Shown piece after piece: positions 28,207 through 37,276 of a stretch of 64,000 nucleotides of DNA. Each line of letters opens with the position of its first letter. The stretch's first letter is position 1. The notes beneath the pieces are model-generated. The model saw only the letters and a list, made by a program, of their open reading frames with translations. It made no database searches and was not told where the DNA came from. Location: assembly GCF_001280595.1 (NCBI RefSeq), contig NZ_LITU01000071.1, positions 415-64,414 on the forward strand, read 5' to 3'. The stretch is from Paenibacillus xylanivorans. GTDB lineage: Bacteria; Bacillota; Bacilli; Paenibacillales; Paenibacillaceae. Made by a program: the position numbers and the translations under genes.

Positions 28207-28815
28207 CTACAACCATCCTTTCTCCTCCGCAATGCTGACGGCTTCGATGCGATTCTTGGCATCAAGCTTGTTAAAAGCTTCGGACAGGTAGTTGCGTACG
28301 GTTCCATAGGAAAGATGAAGTGAGGCAGCAATATGATTGGCATTCATGCCAGTGGCTGCGAGCTTAAGCACTTCTTTCTCACGTTCAGTTAATGGATTGG
28401 TCTCTTTAGCTGCACCAAACACGAGCTCTGGAGAAACCTCTCGACCACCATCCATAACCCGGCGAATAGCTCCCGCCAAACGATCGCTCGGTTCGTCCTT
28501 GAGCAAATATCCCTGTACACCAGCCTGGATGGCACGCTCCAGAAATCCCGGACGGGCAAAGGTAGTGAGTATGATAATACGGCAGGGCAGACCGAATTGT
28601 TGTATACGTTCTGCTACGTCCAGGCCGCTCATCACAGGCATTTCAATATCCATAAGACACAGATCTGGTTGGAGGGAAGCAATTTGCTTCAGAGCTTCCT
28701 CTCCATTACCTGCTTCACCGATGACCTCAAAATCATCTTCAAGGTCTAATAGTGATGCAAGCGCACCTCTCAGCATGCGTTGATCTTCAGCAATCAAAAT
28801 ACGAATCATGCTCAA
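28207..28815 (-). CDS. NarL/LuxR-type response regulator (YvfU/DesR-like)
   Basis: A 202-residue two-component regulator. The receiver domain has the acidic pair in IAEDQ, phospho-acceptor Asp56 in LMDIEMPVMSG and the conserved Thr/Lys region (ILTTFARPG; LLKDEPSDRL); the C-terminus is a LuxR-type helix-turn-helix (TEREKEVLKLAATGMNANHI). It overlaps the kinase gene by 4 nt and is last in a four-gene operon whose order (ATPase, permease, kinase, regulator) matches B. subtilis yvfRSTU. A palindrome upstream of the operon is a likely binding site. Confidence 0.92.
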   Translation of the reverse strand: MSMIRILIAEDQRMLRGALASLLDLEDDFEVIGEAGNGEEALKQIASLQPDLCLMDIEMPVMSGLDVAERIQQFGLPCRIIILTTFARPGFLERAIQAGVQGYLLKDEPSDRLAGAIRRVMDGGREVSPELVFGAAKETNPLTEREKEVLKLAATGMNANHIAASLHLSYGTVRNYLSEAFNKLDAKNRIEAVSIAEEKGWL

Positions 28816-29939
28816 ATTCCTCCTTGGTGTTCAGCTGCGATCAGGGGAAAGGAAAAGACAAGATCGGTTCCTCTGGAGTCCGAGGAAATCTGAAGGGAAC
28901 CGTCGATGAGGCTCAGGCGTTCAGATATCCCTTTTAGGCCATTGCCTTGATGTTCATTTGGACTCATGCCATTACCGTTATCTTTAACCTGAATGCTTAT
29001 GCCATCATGCGTTCGTTCCAGCTTGATTACACAGCAGGTGGCTTTGCTGTGTTTTACAATATTCGTTACGGCTTCAAGCAGACAGAGGCTCGCCATGTTC
29101 TGAGTAAGATCAGGAACATCATGAAATGGACCCTGTTCTCCTGCCAGTTCAAATTCGATATCCGCACTCTTTAACATTTCTTTGGCATCGGCGAGTGCTT
29201 CAACAATGCTGATTGCCCGCATGTCAGAGACGAGCTGGCGTACTTCCCGCAAAGCCGCGCGGGAGGTACGCTCAATCTCCCGTGCTTCTTGAATGGCACG
29301 TTCCGGATTTTTGACAATGAGTTTGGTGACCAGCTCACTCTTCAGAGTGATCAGCGAGAGCGTATGTCCCATGGTATCATGCAGATCCCTGGCAATTCGC
29401 ATTCGCTCTTCGCGTTTGATTAATTCCTTGATATGCTGCTGGGCTTCATCCAGCTGGGCTTCCAGCTTTTGGCGATCCAGCATGGAGCGGATTCCGAAGG
29501 GTGAAGCAAGCATAATGAGGTAAAATGGCGCAAAGAACATGAGTTGATAAGCGGTAAGATATTGAATCTTTAAGGCAATCGGAATGGTCTGAACGATGGC
29601 GAATATCACCAAAAACATTCGAAACTGACGTTTCTCTGTGTACCATCCAATAAAATTGGCTGTGAAAAATCCGAGAAAAAACATATTGGGATCGATCACC
29701 AGGCTTAGTACCAGAACGCAAAGCATCTGTAGACTGAGCCAATAGGAAAAGAGTGAGGTTCCTGACGTCATGTAGAGCTGCCGATAAGTCAGGATAAAAA
29801 CGATGAATGAAGTTATTCCGATGTACTGCGCATGTCCTTGTGCGTTCCATAAATAATAGATTGGCATGGCCAGATAGATCATCCATATATAAGGATAAAA
29901 TCCATATCGCTTTGGGAAAAGCTCAAAATGCTGAAGCAT
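28812..29939 (-). CDS. Sensor histidine kinase (YvfT/DesK-like)
   Basis: A 375-residue membrane kinase. The first ~150 residues carry five to six hydrophobic spans with short loops and no large external sensor, suggesting it senses the membrane or its own transporter. A coiled segment leads to the HisKA_3 block RDLHDTMGHTLSLI with phospho-acceptor His187; the ATPase domain shows VTNIVKHSKAT (N box) and KDNGNG (G1). Overlaps the regulator by 4 nt. Confidence 0.92.
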   Translation of the reverse strand: MLQHFELFPKRYGFYPYIWMIYLAMPIYYLWNAQGHAQYIGITSFIVFILTYRQLYMTSGTSLFSYWLSLQMLCVLVLSLVIDPNMFFLGFFTANFIGWYTEKRQFRMFLVIFAIVQTIPIALKIQYLTAYQLMFFAPFYLIMLASPFGIRSMLDRQKLEAQLDEAQQHIKELIKREERMRIARDLHDTMGHTLSLITLKSELVTKLIVKNPERAIQEAREIERTSRAALREVRQLVSDMRAISIVEALADAKEMLKSADIEFELAGEQGPFHDVPDLTQNMASLCLLEAVTNIVKHSKATCCVIKLERTHDGISIQVKDNGNGMSPNEHQGNGLKGISERLSLIDGSLQISSDSRGTDLVFSFPLIAAEHQGGI

Positions 29940-29948
29940 GTTTGAAGA

Positions 29949-30686
29949 TTACGCCTCCCTTTGTTTATTACGGATATATGTGGATAGTAACATAAACGCC
30001 ACCAGATATGCTGCCAAAAGTAGGATATCGCGCAGGGCAGGCGCGCCTCCGGTGATAATAACCCACGCTCCATTTCCAAAGCTATGGGAGGGCAGCCAGT
30101 TTCCGATCTGTCCGAGCCAGCTAGGCATGATGTCAAGAGGCATCCACATCCCGCCCAGCAAGGCAAGAGATAGATAGAGGGCATTGCTCAGTCCACTGGC
30201 GGTGTCCACCCGCCGCAATGTTCCTATGCAGGTCCCGAGTGCAAGAAAGGGGAGAGATCCAGCCAGAATCCAAAGGGCGGAGCCGATCCATTGAGCAGGA
30301 GGAAGTGATACACCATTAATCAGGAATCCAGCTGTAAAGATGACGATGATGGAAAACAGATGCATTATCGTTTGCCCCACCATTTTTCCTCCAAAATAAA
30401 TCGAGTTGGGTAACGGAGTCACTTGCAGGTAGGCGACCCAACCTTGTGCTCTTTCTTGGACAAGTCGGATACCGAGTGTCATGATAGAGGATCCCATGAT
30501 GCTGAAGCAGGTCATGGACATCAAGTAGTGTGCATTCCATTGTTCAGAATCCGTTGTTCCTGTAGTGAATATGCGTGTATAAAGAAAGTAGAAGGCAACG
30601 GGCATCATCAAAGACCAGAAAATAAAGTAGACATTGCGGGACATGCGGAGCATTTCAACGCGGGATTGGGCGAGAAGCATCAACAT
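29949..30686 (-). CDS. ABC-2 type exporter permease (YvfS-like)
   Basis: Integral membrane protein of 245 residues with six hydrophobic spans and the ABC-2 pattern: MSMTCFSIMGSSIMTLG in the second span and LALLGGMWMPLDIMPSWLG near the end. Lies 9 nt from the kinase gene and 1 nt after the ATPase gene stop, so the pair forms one exporter. Substrate unknown; drug or lipid export is usual for the family. Confidence 0.9.
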   Translation of the reverse strand: MLMLLAQSRVEMLRMSRNVYFIFWSLMMPVAFYFLYTRIFTTGTTDSEQWNAHYLMSMTCFSIMGSSIMTLGIRLVQERAQGWVAYLQVTPLPNSIYFGGKMVGQTIMHLFSIIVIFTAGFLINGVSLPPAQWIGSALWILAGSLPFLALGTCIGTLRRVDTASGLSNALYLSLALLGGMWMPLDIMPSWLGQIGNWLPSHSFGNGAWVIITGGAPALRDILLLAAYLVAFMLLSTYIRNKQREA

Positions 30687-30687
30687 A

Positions 30688-31641
30688 TCAAATTTCCTCC
30701 TTCACGGTTTCCATCAGGCTTGCATAGGCATCGTCCAGTTGTCCGGTTTCAACTCGGATGTCACTAACGGGAATCCGATGTTCAATCAGGTTACGGAGCA
30801 GCGCATCCGAATTTTTGGTGTGTAGAATGCAACGATCTTGGTGATATTCAATCCGGTCCACGTCAGGCAACTCTTCGATTTGTGCACGGACATCGGCTTC
30901 GGCTGCCATCTCGGTATTGGACTCATAATCATTGATGAACATACTTTCCGAAGTTGAAAAGGAAACCGTCCGTATGGTGATTCCGGCCTTGATATTCTCG
31001 GGTGTTCCGTCTGCGACGATGGTACCTCGGTTAAAGAGAATAATCCGATCCGCTACTTCATCTGCTTCATGGAGGTAGTGTGTTGTGAAGATTACGGTTT
31101 TACCTTCCTGTGCTAGCTGGCGGACTCGTTCCCAGAAATGTCTCCGGGTTTCGGAATCTAGTCCGACTGTAGGTTCATCAAAGAATAGAATATCGGGATC
31201 ACCTGCCATGGAGAGAGCAAAATTCAGGCTGCGCTTTTGTCCGCCAGACAGCTTCTCTGCTCTTTTGTTCAAGTCGGCAGGACAGAGCCCCGTTAGTTCT
31301 CCGATATGGTCTTCATGAAGCGGTGCGGGATAATAGCTGCGTACCATACGTATAATTTCTCGAACGGTAAGTCCATCCATTACACTCACGTCCTGCAGCA
31401 TAACACCAATCTTCTGCCGAACCTGTTTGTGATTTGGTTTCTGGTTCAGTACAGTTACAAGTCCTGATGTAGCGGTGGACAGGCCTAGCATCATTTTCAT
31501 TGTTGTTGTTTTGCCTGCTCCATTAGGGCCAAGGATCGCAACAACCGAACCACGACTGATCTTTAAGGAGATATTGTTGACAACTTCTTTGTTGCCGTAC
31601 CTTTTGCTTACCTGTTCCAGCTTTATGACGGTTGAACTCAT
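30688..31641 (-). CDS. ABC exporter ATP-binding protein (YvfR-like)
   Basis: A 317-residue ATPase: Walker A GPNGAGKTT (about 36-44), signature LSGGQKRSLNFAL, Walker B ILFFDEPTVGLD, switch histidine in FTTHYLHEA. The C-terminal ~95 residues form an accessory region typical of ABC-2 drug exporters. First gene of the four-gene minus-strand operon; start codon ATG at 31641 with AAGGACG upstream. Confidence 0.94.
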   Translation of the reverse strand: MSSTVIKLEQVSKRYGNKEVVNNISLKISRGSVVAILGPNGAGKTTTMKMMLGLSTATSGLVTVLNQKPNHKQVRQKIGVMLQDVSVMDGLTVREIIRMVRSYYPAPLHEDHIGELTGLCPADLNKRAEKLSGGQKRSLNFALSMAGDPDILFFDEPTVGLDSETRRHFWERVRQLAQEGKTVIFTTHYLHEADEVADRIILFNRGTIVADGTPENIKAGITIRTVSFSTSESMFINDYESNTEMAAEADVRAQIEELPDVDRIEYHQDRCILHTKNSDALLRNLIEHRIPVSDIRVETGQLDDAYASLMETVKEEI

Positions 31642-31716
31642 CTTGAATCACGTCCTTGTTCAGTTCTGTAAGATAATCCCATCTTACCGAACTGCCTGAG
31701 ACGTGATTAGTAAGGA

Positions 31717-31748
31717 TTGTCATGAAATTCAGATGACAATTGTCATCT
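31717..31748. promoter_or_regulatory. Candidate operator of the exporter operon
   Basis: A perfect 18-bp palindrome, AGATGACAATTGTCATCT (31731-31748), lies about 90 bp upstream of the ATPase start; a further half site TTGTCAT (31717-31723) adjoins it, giving three TGTCAT/ATGACA half sites. NarL-type regulators bind inverted repeats upstream of the transporter genes they control, so autoregulation by the operon's own regulator is likely. Confidence 0.6.
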
Positions 31749-31926
31749 TTTACGCATGGAACGAGTGGATATGCAATATCATGAGTTGAGGCTTCCTATT
31801 CTATGAAGGAAGGAATGAAGCTTGCATTTTTAATAGAGACAAATGGGGTTGTATACGTATTCAAAAATAGCCTGTGATGTTGTTCACAATAGCGGGGAAG
31901 CTAATCACAGCAAAGGTCTTATCGTC

Positions 31927-31955
31927 TTGACCCAGGCGTATCCTTCAATTATAGT
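31927..31955 (+). promoter_or_regulatory. Predicted sigma-A promoter of glk
   Basis: TTGACC, 17-bp spacer, TATAGT; about 40 nt of leader before the glk ribosome site. Confidence 0.65.
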
Positions 31956-32003
31956 TGGTACGTAGGATTAAACTATTATAGATAGATAAAGGTGGCTTGT
32001 AGC

Positions 32004-32954
32004 ATGTCTGAGAAAATCTACGTTGGGGTCGATCTCGGCGGAACAGCAATCAAGGTCGGTATATGTGATGAACACGGTCAGCTTATGCATACGTATGAAG
32101 GACCGACTGAAGTGGATAAGGGCGTTGACATGGTCATTGCCAACATCGAAAAGTATGTCCGTCATATCGTTGTCGAATCGCCTTACAGCTGGGAACAGCT
32201 TGCAGGTGTGGGAGCGGGCGTGGCTGGGTTCACCAATGTACGCGAGGGAATTATCGTTCTTGCCCCTAACATTGGATTTCGGAATGTAGCCATTCGTTCG
32301 ATTTTGGAAGAACGTCTGGGCAAGCCGGTCAAAATAGATAACGATGCAAACGTGGCTGCACTGGGTGAAGCCTGGGCAGGCGCTGGCAAGGGCGTGGACA
32401 ACTGTGTATGCTATACGCTTGGTACAGGCGTTGGTGGCGGACTGATCTTAAATGGCAAGATCTATCAGGGGTTCTCCGGTATGGCTGGTGAGCTTGGTCA
32501 TGTCAGTGTTGTTCCTGATCTGGAAGCGATTCAGTGCGGATGCGGCAAAATGGGATGCGTGGAAACTGTGTCTTCAGCAACCGGCATTATTCGTATGGCC
32601 AAAGACGCTGTAGAGCGTGGAGACCATACATCACTGGCACTCGTCGACAAGATTGCGGCCAAGGAAGTGTTTGATGCAGCCAAGGCGGGCGATGAAGTTG
32701 CGCTGCGTATTGTCAATCGTGCGGCGTTCTATCTGGGCAAATCGATGGCGGCTGTAGCGGCTGTGATTAACCCTGAGATGTTCATTATCGGTGGCGGTGT
32801 ATCCAAAGCGGGTAATATTTTGTTTGATGAAGTACGCACTGTATTTGCGAAACTGACACCTGAACCGCTGCAAGAAGGGGTTAAAATTCTTGAAGCAACA
32901 CTTGGCAATAATGCAGGTATTGTTGGCGCGGCTGGTCTTCTCTTGCGTTCCTAG
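32004..32954 (+). CDS. glk: Glucokinase, ROK family
   Basis: Phosphorylates cytoplasmic glucose with ATP. The 316-residue protein has the N-terminal phosphate motif VDLGGTAIKVG, the ROK signature GELGHVSV and the zinc motif CGCGKMGCVE. ATG 32004 has AAAGGTGG upstream; a GTG at 31992 is in frame but overlaps that site. It is followed after 51 bp by rapZ. Confidence 0.95.
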   Translation: MSEKIYVGVDLGGTAIKVGICDEHGQLMHTYEGPTEVDKGVDMVIANIEKYVRHIVVESPYSWEQLAGVGAGVAGFTNVREGIIVLAPNIGFRNVAIRSILEERLGKPVKIDNDANVAALGEAWAGAGKGVDNCVCYTLGTGVGGGLILNGKIYQGFSGMAGELGHVSVVPDLEAIQCGCGKMGCVETVSSATGIIRMAKDAVERGDHTSLALVDKIAAKEVFDAAKAGDEVALRIVNRAAFYLGKSMAAVAAVINPEMFIIGGGVSKAGNILFDEVRTVFAKLTPEPLQEGVKILEATLGNNAGIVGAAGLLLRS

Positions 32955-33005
32955 TAACCTCGTAACAGTATAATCCGACAGCAATATGATAAGGAGGGGA
33001 CATTT

Positions 33006-33905
33006 ATGCTTGAAGGTGAAGTTTCACCGGGCACAGGCGCCACGCTCATTATCATTACGGGCATGTCCGGAGCAGGCAAGACGATTGCAGTACAAAGCCT
33101 GGAGGATCTTGGTTTCTTCTGTGTGGATAATCTACCGCCGGTATTGATTCCGAAATTTGCGGAGTTGATTGAACAATCGAACGGAAAAATTGGCAAGGTC
33201 GCACTGGTTATCGACCTTCGCGGTCGTGAGTTCTTTACGGCTTTGTCCGAGTCATTGAACTATATTAAAGATCATTTTACCATTCATTGTGAAATATTAT
33301 TCCTGGACGCGACAGACTCTGTATTGGTCCAGCGCTATAAGGAGAGCCGGCGCAGACATCCACTCGCTCCTGAGGGCATGCCGCTGGACGGCATCCGGCT
33401 GGAACGTAAGATGCTGGAGGAGCTCAAAAATTCCGCCACTCAGGTGCTGAACACAAGTACGATGAAGCCTGCTCAACTGAAAGAGCGCATCATATCCCGC
33501 TTTTCTCATCTGGAAAGCCATATGCTGTCGGTAAATATTACGTCGTTTGGGTTCAAATACGGTATTCCGATTGATGCGGATCTGGTGTTTGATGTTCGTT
33601 TCTTGCCAAATCCGCATTATATTGAACATTTACGTCCGAATACGGGACAGAATAGTGATGTATACGAATATGTTATGAAATGGCCGGAGACGCAGGCGTT
33701 TCTGACCAAGCTGCTGGATATGCTGCATTTTCTGATTCCGCAATACCGGAAGGAAGGCAAAAGCCAGGTTATTATTGGAATCGGCTGTACCGGAGGCAAG
33801 CATCGTTCGGTAGCAATATCGGAATATTTGGGCAAAATGTTGGGAAGCAGCGAAACTGAGGCTGTCACCGTGAGCCATCGCGACGCCGACCGGGACCGTC
33901 ATTGA
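33006..33905 (+). CDS. rapZ: RNase adapter / nucleotide-binding protein RapZ (YvcJ)
   Basis: P-loop protein of 299 residues: Walker A GMSGAGKT (19-26), CVDNLPP, and the C-terminal GCTGGKHRSVAI signature. In enteric bacteria RapZ guides RNase E to the GlmZ small RNA; the Bacillus YvcJ is a GTPase with a less defined role. The rapZ-yvcK-whiA-HPr order is the conserved Bacillota cluster. AAGGAGGGG precedes the ATG. Confidence 0.95.
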   Translation: MLEGEVSPGTGATLIIITGMSGAGKTIAVQSLEDLGFFCVDNLPPVLIPKFAELIEQSNGKIGKVALVIDLRGREFFTALSESLNYIKDHFTIHCEILFLDATDSVLVQRYKESRRRHPLAPEGMPLDGIRLERKMLEELKNSATQVLNTSTMKPAQLKERIISRFSHLESHMLSVNITSFGFKYGIPIDADLVFDVRFLPNPHYIEHLRPNTGQNSDVYEYVMKWPETQAFLTKLLDMLHFLIPQYRKEGKSQVIIGIGCTGGKHRSVAISEYLGKMLGSSETEAVTVSHRDADRDRH

Positions 33906-33918
33906 AGAGGGTGAAGGG

Positions 33919-34905
33919 ATGAAAGAAGCCGGACCACGAAGAGAACGTCCGAGAATTGTAGTCATGGGCGGCGGAACCGGACTATCCGTGATGCTGCGCG
34001 GTTTGAAGGAAAAGCCGCTGGACATCACGGCCATTGTCACGGTTGCGGATGACGGGGGAAGTTCGGGCATCCTGCGTAATGAGCTGCAAATGCCGCCTCC
34101 GGGCGACATTCGTAATGTACTCACGGCGCTGGCTGATGTAGAACCGTTGTTGTCGGATATGCTGAATTATCGCTTCAATACAGGCGCGGGGCTTGCAGGC
34201 CACAGCCTGGGTAACTTGATTTTGGCTGCAATGACGGATATATCGGGCGACTTCGTAACCGCTGTGCGGGAACTTAGCCGCGTGTTTGCCGTTCGGGGTG
34301 AGGTTTTGCCCGCAGCCGGGCAGGCCGTTATCCTGCACGCAGAGATGGAGGATGGCTCGATTGTTACGGGCGAGTCCAAGATCCCTGAAGCTGGTCTACG
34401 GATCAAACGCGTTTTCCTTGAACCGGATCACGTGGAGCCGTTGCCAGAGGCTGTTGAAGCCATTCGTCAGGCAGACGCCATTCTGATTGGACCAGGTAGT
34501 CTCTACACGAGCATTCTGCCCAATCTGCTAGTGCCTAAGCTGGCTGAAGCTGTCGTTGAGGCTGACGCAGTGAAAATGTTTATTTGCAATGTGATGACAC
34601 AGCCGGGAGAGACGGATAATTACACGGTGAGTGACCACCTTAAGGCGGTGCACGAACATGTAGGACACCAAATTTTCGATTATGTCATTGTAAATAATGG
34701 TGATATTCCGCTGCAGGTGCAGAATAAGTATGCGGAAAAAGGAGCTAAACCGGTTGTGCTGGATATGAATGTGCTGAAGAGTGCCGGCTATCAAGTCGTT
34801 GCGGATACGTTGGTCTTGTTCCGGACCTATCTGCGGCATGATGCCGATAAACTGAGCCATCACATCTATCAACTTGTACAAAATTGGATGTTACGGAAGA
34901 GGTGA
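33919..34905 (+). CDS. yvcK: Gluconeogenesis factor YvcK (CofD-like)
   Basis: A 328-residue CofD-like protein: N-terminal MGGGTGLSVMLRGLK, VADDGGSSGILR, PPPGDIRNVLTAL and GHSLGNLILAAMTD blocks are all diagnostic. In B. subtilis YvcK binds UDP-sugars and is needed for growth on gluconeogenic carbon and for normal cell-wall synthesis. Located 13 bp after rapZ and 6 bp before whiA. Confidence 0.96.
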   Translation: MKEAGPRRERPRIVVMGGGTGLSVMLRGLKEKPLDITAIVTVADDGGSSGILRNELQMPPPGDIRNVLTALADVEPLLSDMLNYRFNTGAGLAGHSLGNLILAAMTDISGDFVTAVRELSRVFAVRGEVLPAAGQAVILHAEMEDGSIVTGESKIPEAGLRIKRVFLEPDHVEPLPEAVEAIRQADAILIGPGSLYTSILPNLLVPKLAEAVVEADAVKMFICNVMTQPGETDNYTVSDHLKAVHEHVGHQIFDYVIVNNGDIPLQVQNKYAEKGAKPVVLDMNVLKSAGYQVVADTLVLFRTYLRHDADKLSHHIYQLVQNWMLRKR

Positions 34906-34911
34906 AGTCCC

Positions 34912-35850
34912 ATGTCGTTTGCAGCACAGACCAAAAAAGAACTAACGATGATCGAAAGCGAACCGTGCTGCGAAAAGGCGGAACTTTCAGCCCTCATCCG
35001 TATGCTTGGTGCGGTGCAGTTATCGAATAAAAAAGTCATCTTGGATATTTCGACGGAGAATGCCGCCATTGCAAGACGGGCATACTCTCTGCTAAAAAAG
35101 CATTTTCAAGTGCATACGGAATTGCTTGTCCGCAAAAAAATGCGGCTGAAAAAGAACAATGTGTATATTGTTCGGATTCCAACTATGGTACAGGAAATTT
35201 TAAAAGATCTGTACATTGTTTCCGAAGGATTTCTGTTTACTCCGGGGATCAGTGAAGAGCTGCTCAATAATAACTGCTGTAAACGCGCCTATCTACGAGG
35301 GGCATTTATGGCTGGAGGCTCGGTCAACAATCCCGAAGGTTCATCCTACCACCTGGAGATTGCGTCCATGTATGAGGAGCACTGTCAGTCCCTGGTGGAC
35401 CTGGCGAATGAATTTCATCTCAATGCCCGGTGTATAGAACGCAAAAAAGGATTCATCCTATACATTAAGGAAGGCGAGAAAATCATTGAGCTGCTCAGTA
35501 TCATTGGTGCACATCAGGCCCTTTTCAAGTTTGAGGATGTGCGTATCATGCGAGATATGCGTAATTCCGTCAACCGAATCGTCAATTGTGAGACAGCTAA
35601 CCTGAACAAAACGATTGGAGCAGCAGTCAGACAGATCGATAATATCAGACTGTTGCAAAAAGAAGTTGGTCTGGAGTCATTGCCCGAAAAGCTACGTGAA
35701 GTGGCTGAAGTTAGACTCGCCCATCCGGATATTAACTTGAAGGAAGTAGGCGAACTGCTTAAGGGTACAGTCAGCAAGTCGGGAGTGAATCACCGGCTCC
35801 GCAAGATTGATGAGCTGGCCGAGAAGGTTCGTACCGAGCGTTACGGTTGA
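34912..35850 (+). CDS. whiA: Sporulation/division regulator WhiA
   Basis: A 312-residue protein combining a LAGLIDADG-like fold (two halves; CKRAYLRGAFMAGGSVNNP in the first) with a C-terminal helix-turn-helix (NLKEVGELLKGTVSKSGVNHR). WhiA governs sporulation genes in Streptomyces and affects cell division and chromosome segregation in Bacillus. Third gene of the rapZ cluster. Confidence 0.96.
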   Translation: MSFAAQTKKELTMIESEPCCEKAELSALIRMLGAVQLSNKKVILDISTENAAIARRAYSLLKKHFQVHTELLVRKKMRLKKNNVYIVRIPTMVQEILKDLYIVSEGFLFTPGISEELLNNNCCKRAYLRGAFMAGGSVNNPEGSSYHLEIASMYEEHCQSLVDLANEFHLNARCIERKKGFILYIKEGEKIIELLSIIGAHQALFKFEDVRIMRDMRNSVNRIVNCETANLNKTIGAAVRQIDNIRLLQKEVGLESLPEKLREVAEVRLAHPDINLKEVGELLKGTVSKSGVNHRLRKIDELAEKVRTERYG

Positions 35851-36037
35851 GTTAGGGTGACCTGCGAAAGCGGAATGTTTTGATTTTCCGTCAAAAGGTC
35901 AGCTTAACGTCAGCCTGTAAGTAAGGATCTTGGGGAGCTACTCAGGTAATGAGGCGATGTAAAAAGACTAAAATAGGTCATAATAATGACATCCCAATCA
36001 CCCTGAGTTTTTTCTTCTAGTGTCCTGCTCTGGTTAA

Positions 36038-36046
36038 TGGTATAAT
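36038..36046 (+). promoter_or_regulatory. Predicted extended -10 promoter of the HPr gene
   Basis: TGG directly before TATAAT, about 60 bp upstream of the HPr start; the -35 region is weak. Suggests HPr is transcribed separately from whiA, which lies 253 bp upstream. Confidence 0.5.
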
Positions 36047-36103
36047 GTTATAAATATAATTGTGTATTTAATGTCCAGATTTCATAATAGGGGGTAAGTT
36101 TCC

Positions 36104-36373
36104 ATGACAAAGCACCCGGTAGTTGTCCGTTTGAAAACGGGTCTCCATGCCAGACCTGCGGCACTGTTCGTTCAAGAAGCGAATAAGTACTCATCTGAAG
36201 TGTTCGTCGAGAAGGACGACAAAAAAGTAAATGCAAAAAGTATCATGGGGATCATGAGCCTTGCAATCAGTACTGGTACGGAAATCCAGATTAGTGCAGA
36301 AGGCGCGGACGCCGAACAGGCTGTAAACGCTTTAGTTAGTCTGGTAAGCAAGGAAGAGCTTGAGAACCAATAA
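36104..36373 (+). CDS. HPr-family phosphocarrier at the crh locus
   Basis: An 89-residue HPr fold protein. Both phosphorylation sites are present: His15 in TGLHARPAALF, target of PTS enzyme I, and Ser46 in NAKSIMGIMSL, target of HPr kinase. The position after whiA is that of B. subtilis crh, and the sequence is strikingly Crh-like (ARPAALFVQEAN), but B. subtilis Crh has Gln15. So this is either the true HPr moved to this locus or a Crh relative retaining the catalytic histidine; I leave the symbol open. A terminator follows. Confidence 0.93.
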   Translation: MTKHPVVVRLKTGLHARPAALFVQEANKYSSEVFVEKDDKKVNAKSIMGIMSLAISTGTEIQISAEGADAEQAVNALVSLVSKEELENQ

Positions 36374-36396
36374 GATATGATTTGAACCCAATGAAG

Positions 36397-36418
36397 AAGT
36401 CCCGAAAGGGGCTTTTTT
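36397..36418 (+). terminator. Intrinsic terminator after the HPr gene
   Basis: Stem AGTCCC/GGGGCT closed by a GAAA tetraloop, then six Ts. Confidence 0.85.
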
Positions 36419-36520
36419 GCGTTTTATGACTGTCAAGTGCAACATTATGGAATTAAGCCCGTCTGTTAGGTATCAAATCGATTTGAGATTGAGATGTTAA
36501 AACTTAAGGAGGCTAACGTA

Positions 36521-37276
36521 ATGGGTAAATTATGGATGAAACCGCTGGGTGCGGTGATGGTTGCAGGTACATTGCTTGTTGGAGGTACGGCGTGGGTGGC
36601 GCCTAGTAATTATGCGTATGCTGCTGAGGTACAGGGGGTACAGCAAAACGTGATTAACGTTGTGGGTACAGGTGAGATTCAGGTGAAGCCTGACATCGCT
36701 TATCTTTCCATCGGAGTGAACAGTACGGCGGATACAGCTGCCTCTGCTCAAAAAGCGAATGCAGCGAAAATTCAAAAGGTGAGCAATCTGCTGAAAAGTA
36801 CGTGGAAAATCAGTGCAGACGATATTCAAACCAGTCAGTTCTACGTACAGCCTAATTACACGTATAGTGAAAAAGATGGACAGAAGATCAAAGGGTACAC
36901 AGCTCATCACACACTTACCGTAACTTACCGTCAGATGGACAAGATCGGAGAGCTTTTGGATGCCGCTTCCCAAGCTGGTGCCAACAATATTGAAAACGTT
37001 CGTTTTACGGTAGAAAAACCGGAGAGCTTTGAGGCTCAAGTGATTGAAAAAGCTGTTGCCAATGCTGATGTAAAAGCTGGAGCAATTGCAAAAGCGGTTA
37101 AACGTCAACTGGGTGCTGTTCTGTCCGTGAGCCAAGGTGACGCGAATGTACCTGTATTCTATGCAAGTGAGGCTCTGATGTCCAAGTCGCAAGCTGATTC
37201 TGCTGGAGGCACAGAAATTGAAACAGGACAGGTTAAAGTAAGTACAACGCTGAATATTACTTATGAAATGAAATAA
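36521..37276 (+). CDS. Exported SIMPL-domain protein
   Basis: A 251-residue protein with a signal peptide (hydrophobic core about residues 8-22, AYA cleavage site near residue 34) followed by one SIMPL domain: VVGTGEIQVKPDIAYLSIGV at its start, YSEKDGQKIKGYTAHHTLTV in the middle and a NITYEMK end. SIMPL/BP26 proteins are exported and poorly understood, some form channels or protect against oxidative damage. AAGGAGG at 36506-36512 fixes ATG 36521. Confidence 0.85.
   Translation: MGKLWMKPLGAVMVAGTLLVGGTAWVAPSNYAYAAEVQGVQQNVINVVGTGEIQVKPDIAYLSIGVNSTADTAASAQKANAAKIQKVSNLLKSTWKISADDIQTSQFYVQPNYTYSEKDGQKIKGYTAHHTLTVTYRQMDKIGELLDAASQAGANNIENVRFTVEKPESFEAQVIEKAVANADVKAGAIAKAVKRQLGAVLSVSQGDANVPVFYASEALMSKSQADSAGGTEIETGQVKVSTTLNITYEMK

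Larger units (their letters stand above)
31642..32003. other. Divergent intergenic region between exporter operon and glk
   Basis: About 360 bp without a gene. It holds a palindromic candidate operator (31717-31748) on the exporter side and a sigma-A type promoter (31927-31955) for glucokinase. Confidence 0.7.
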
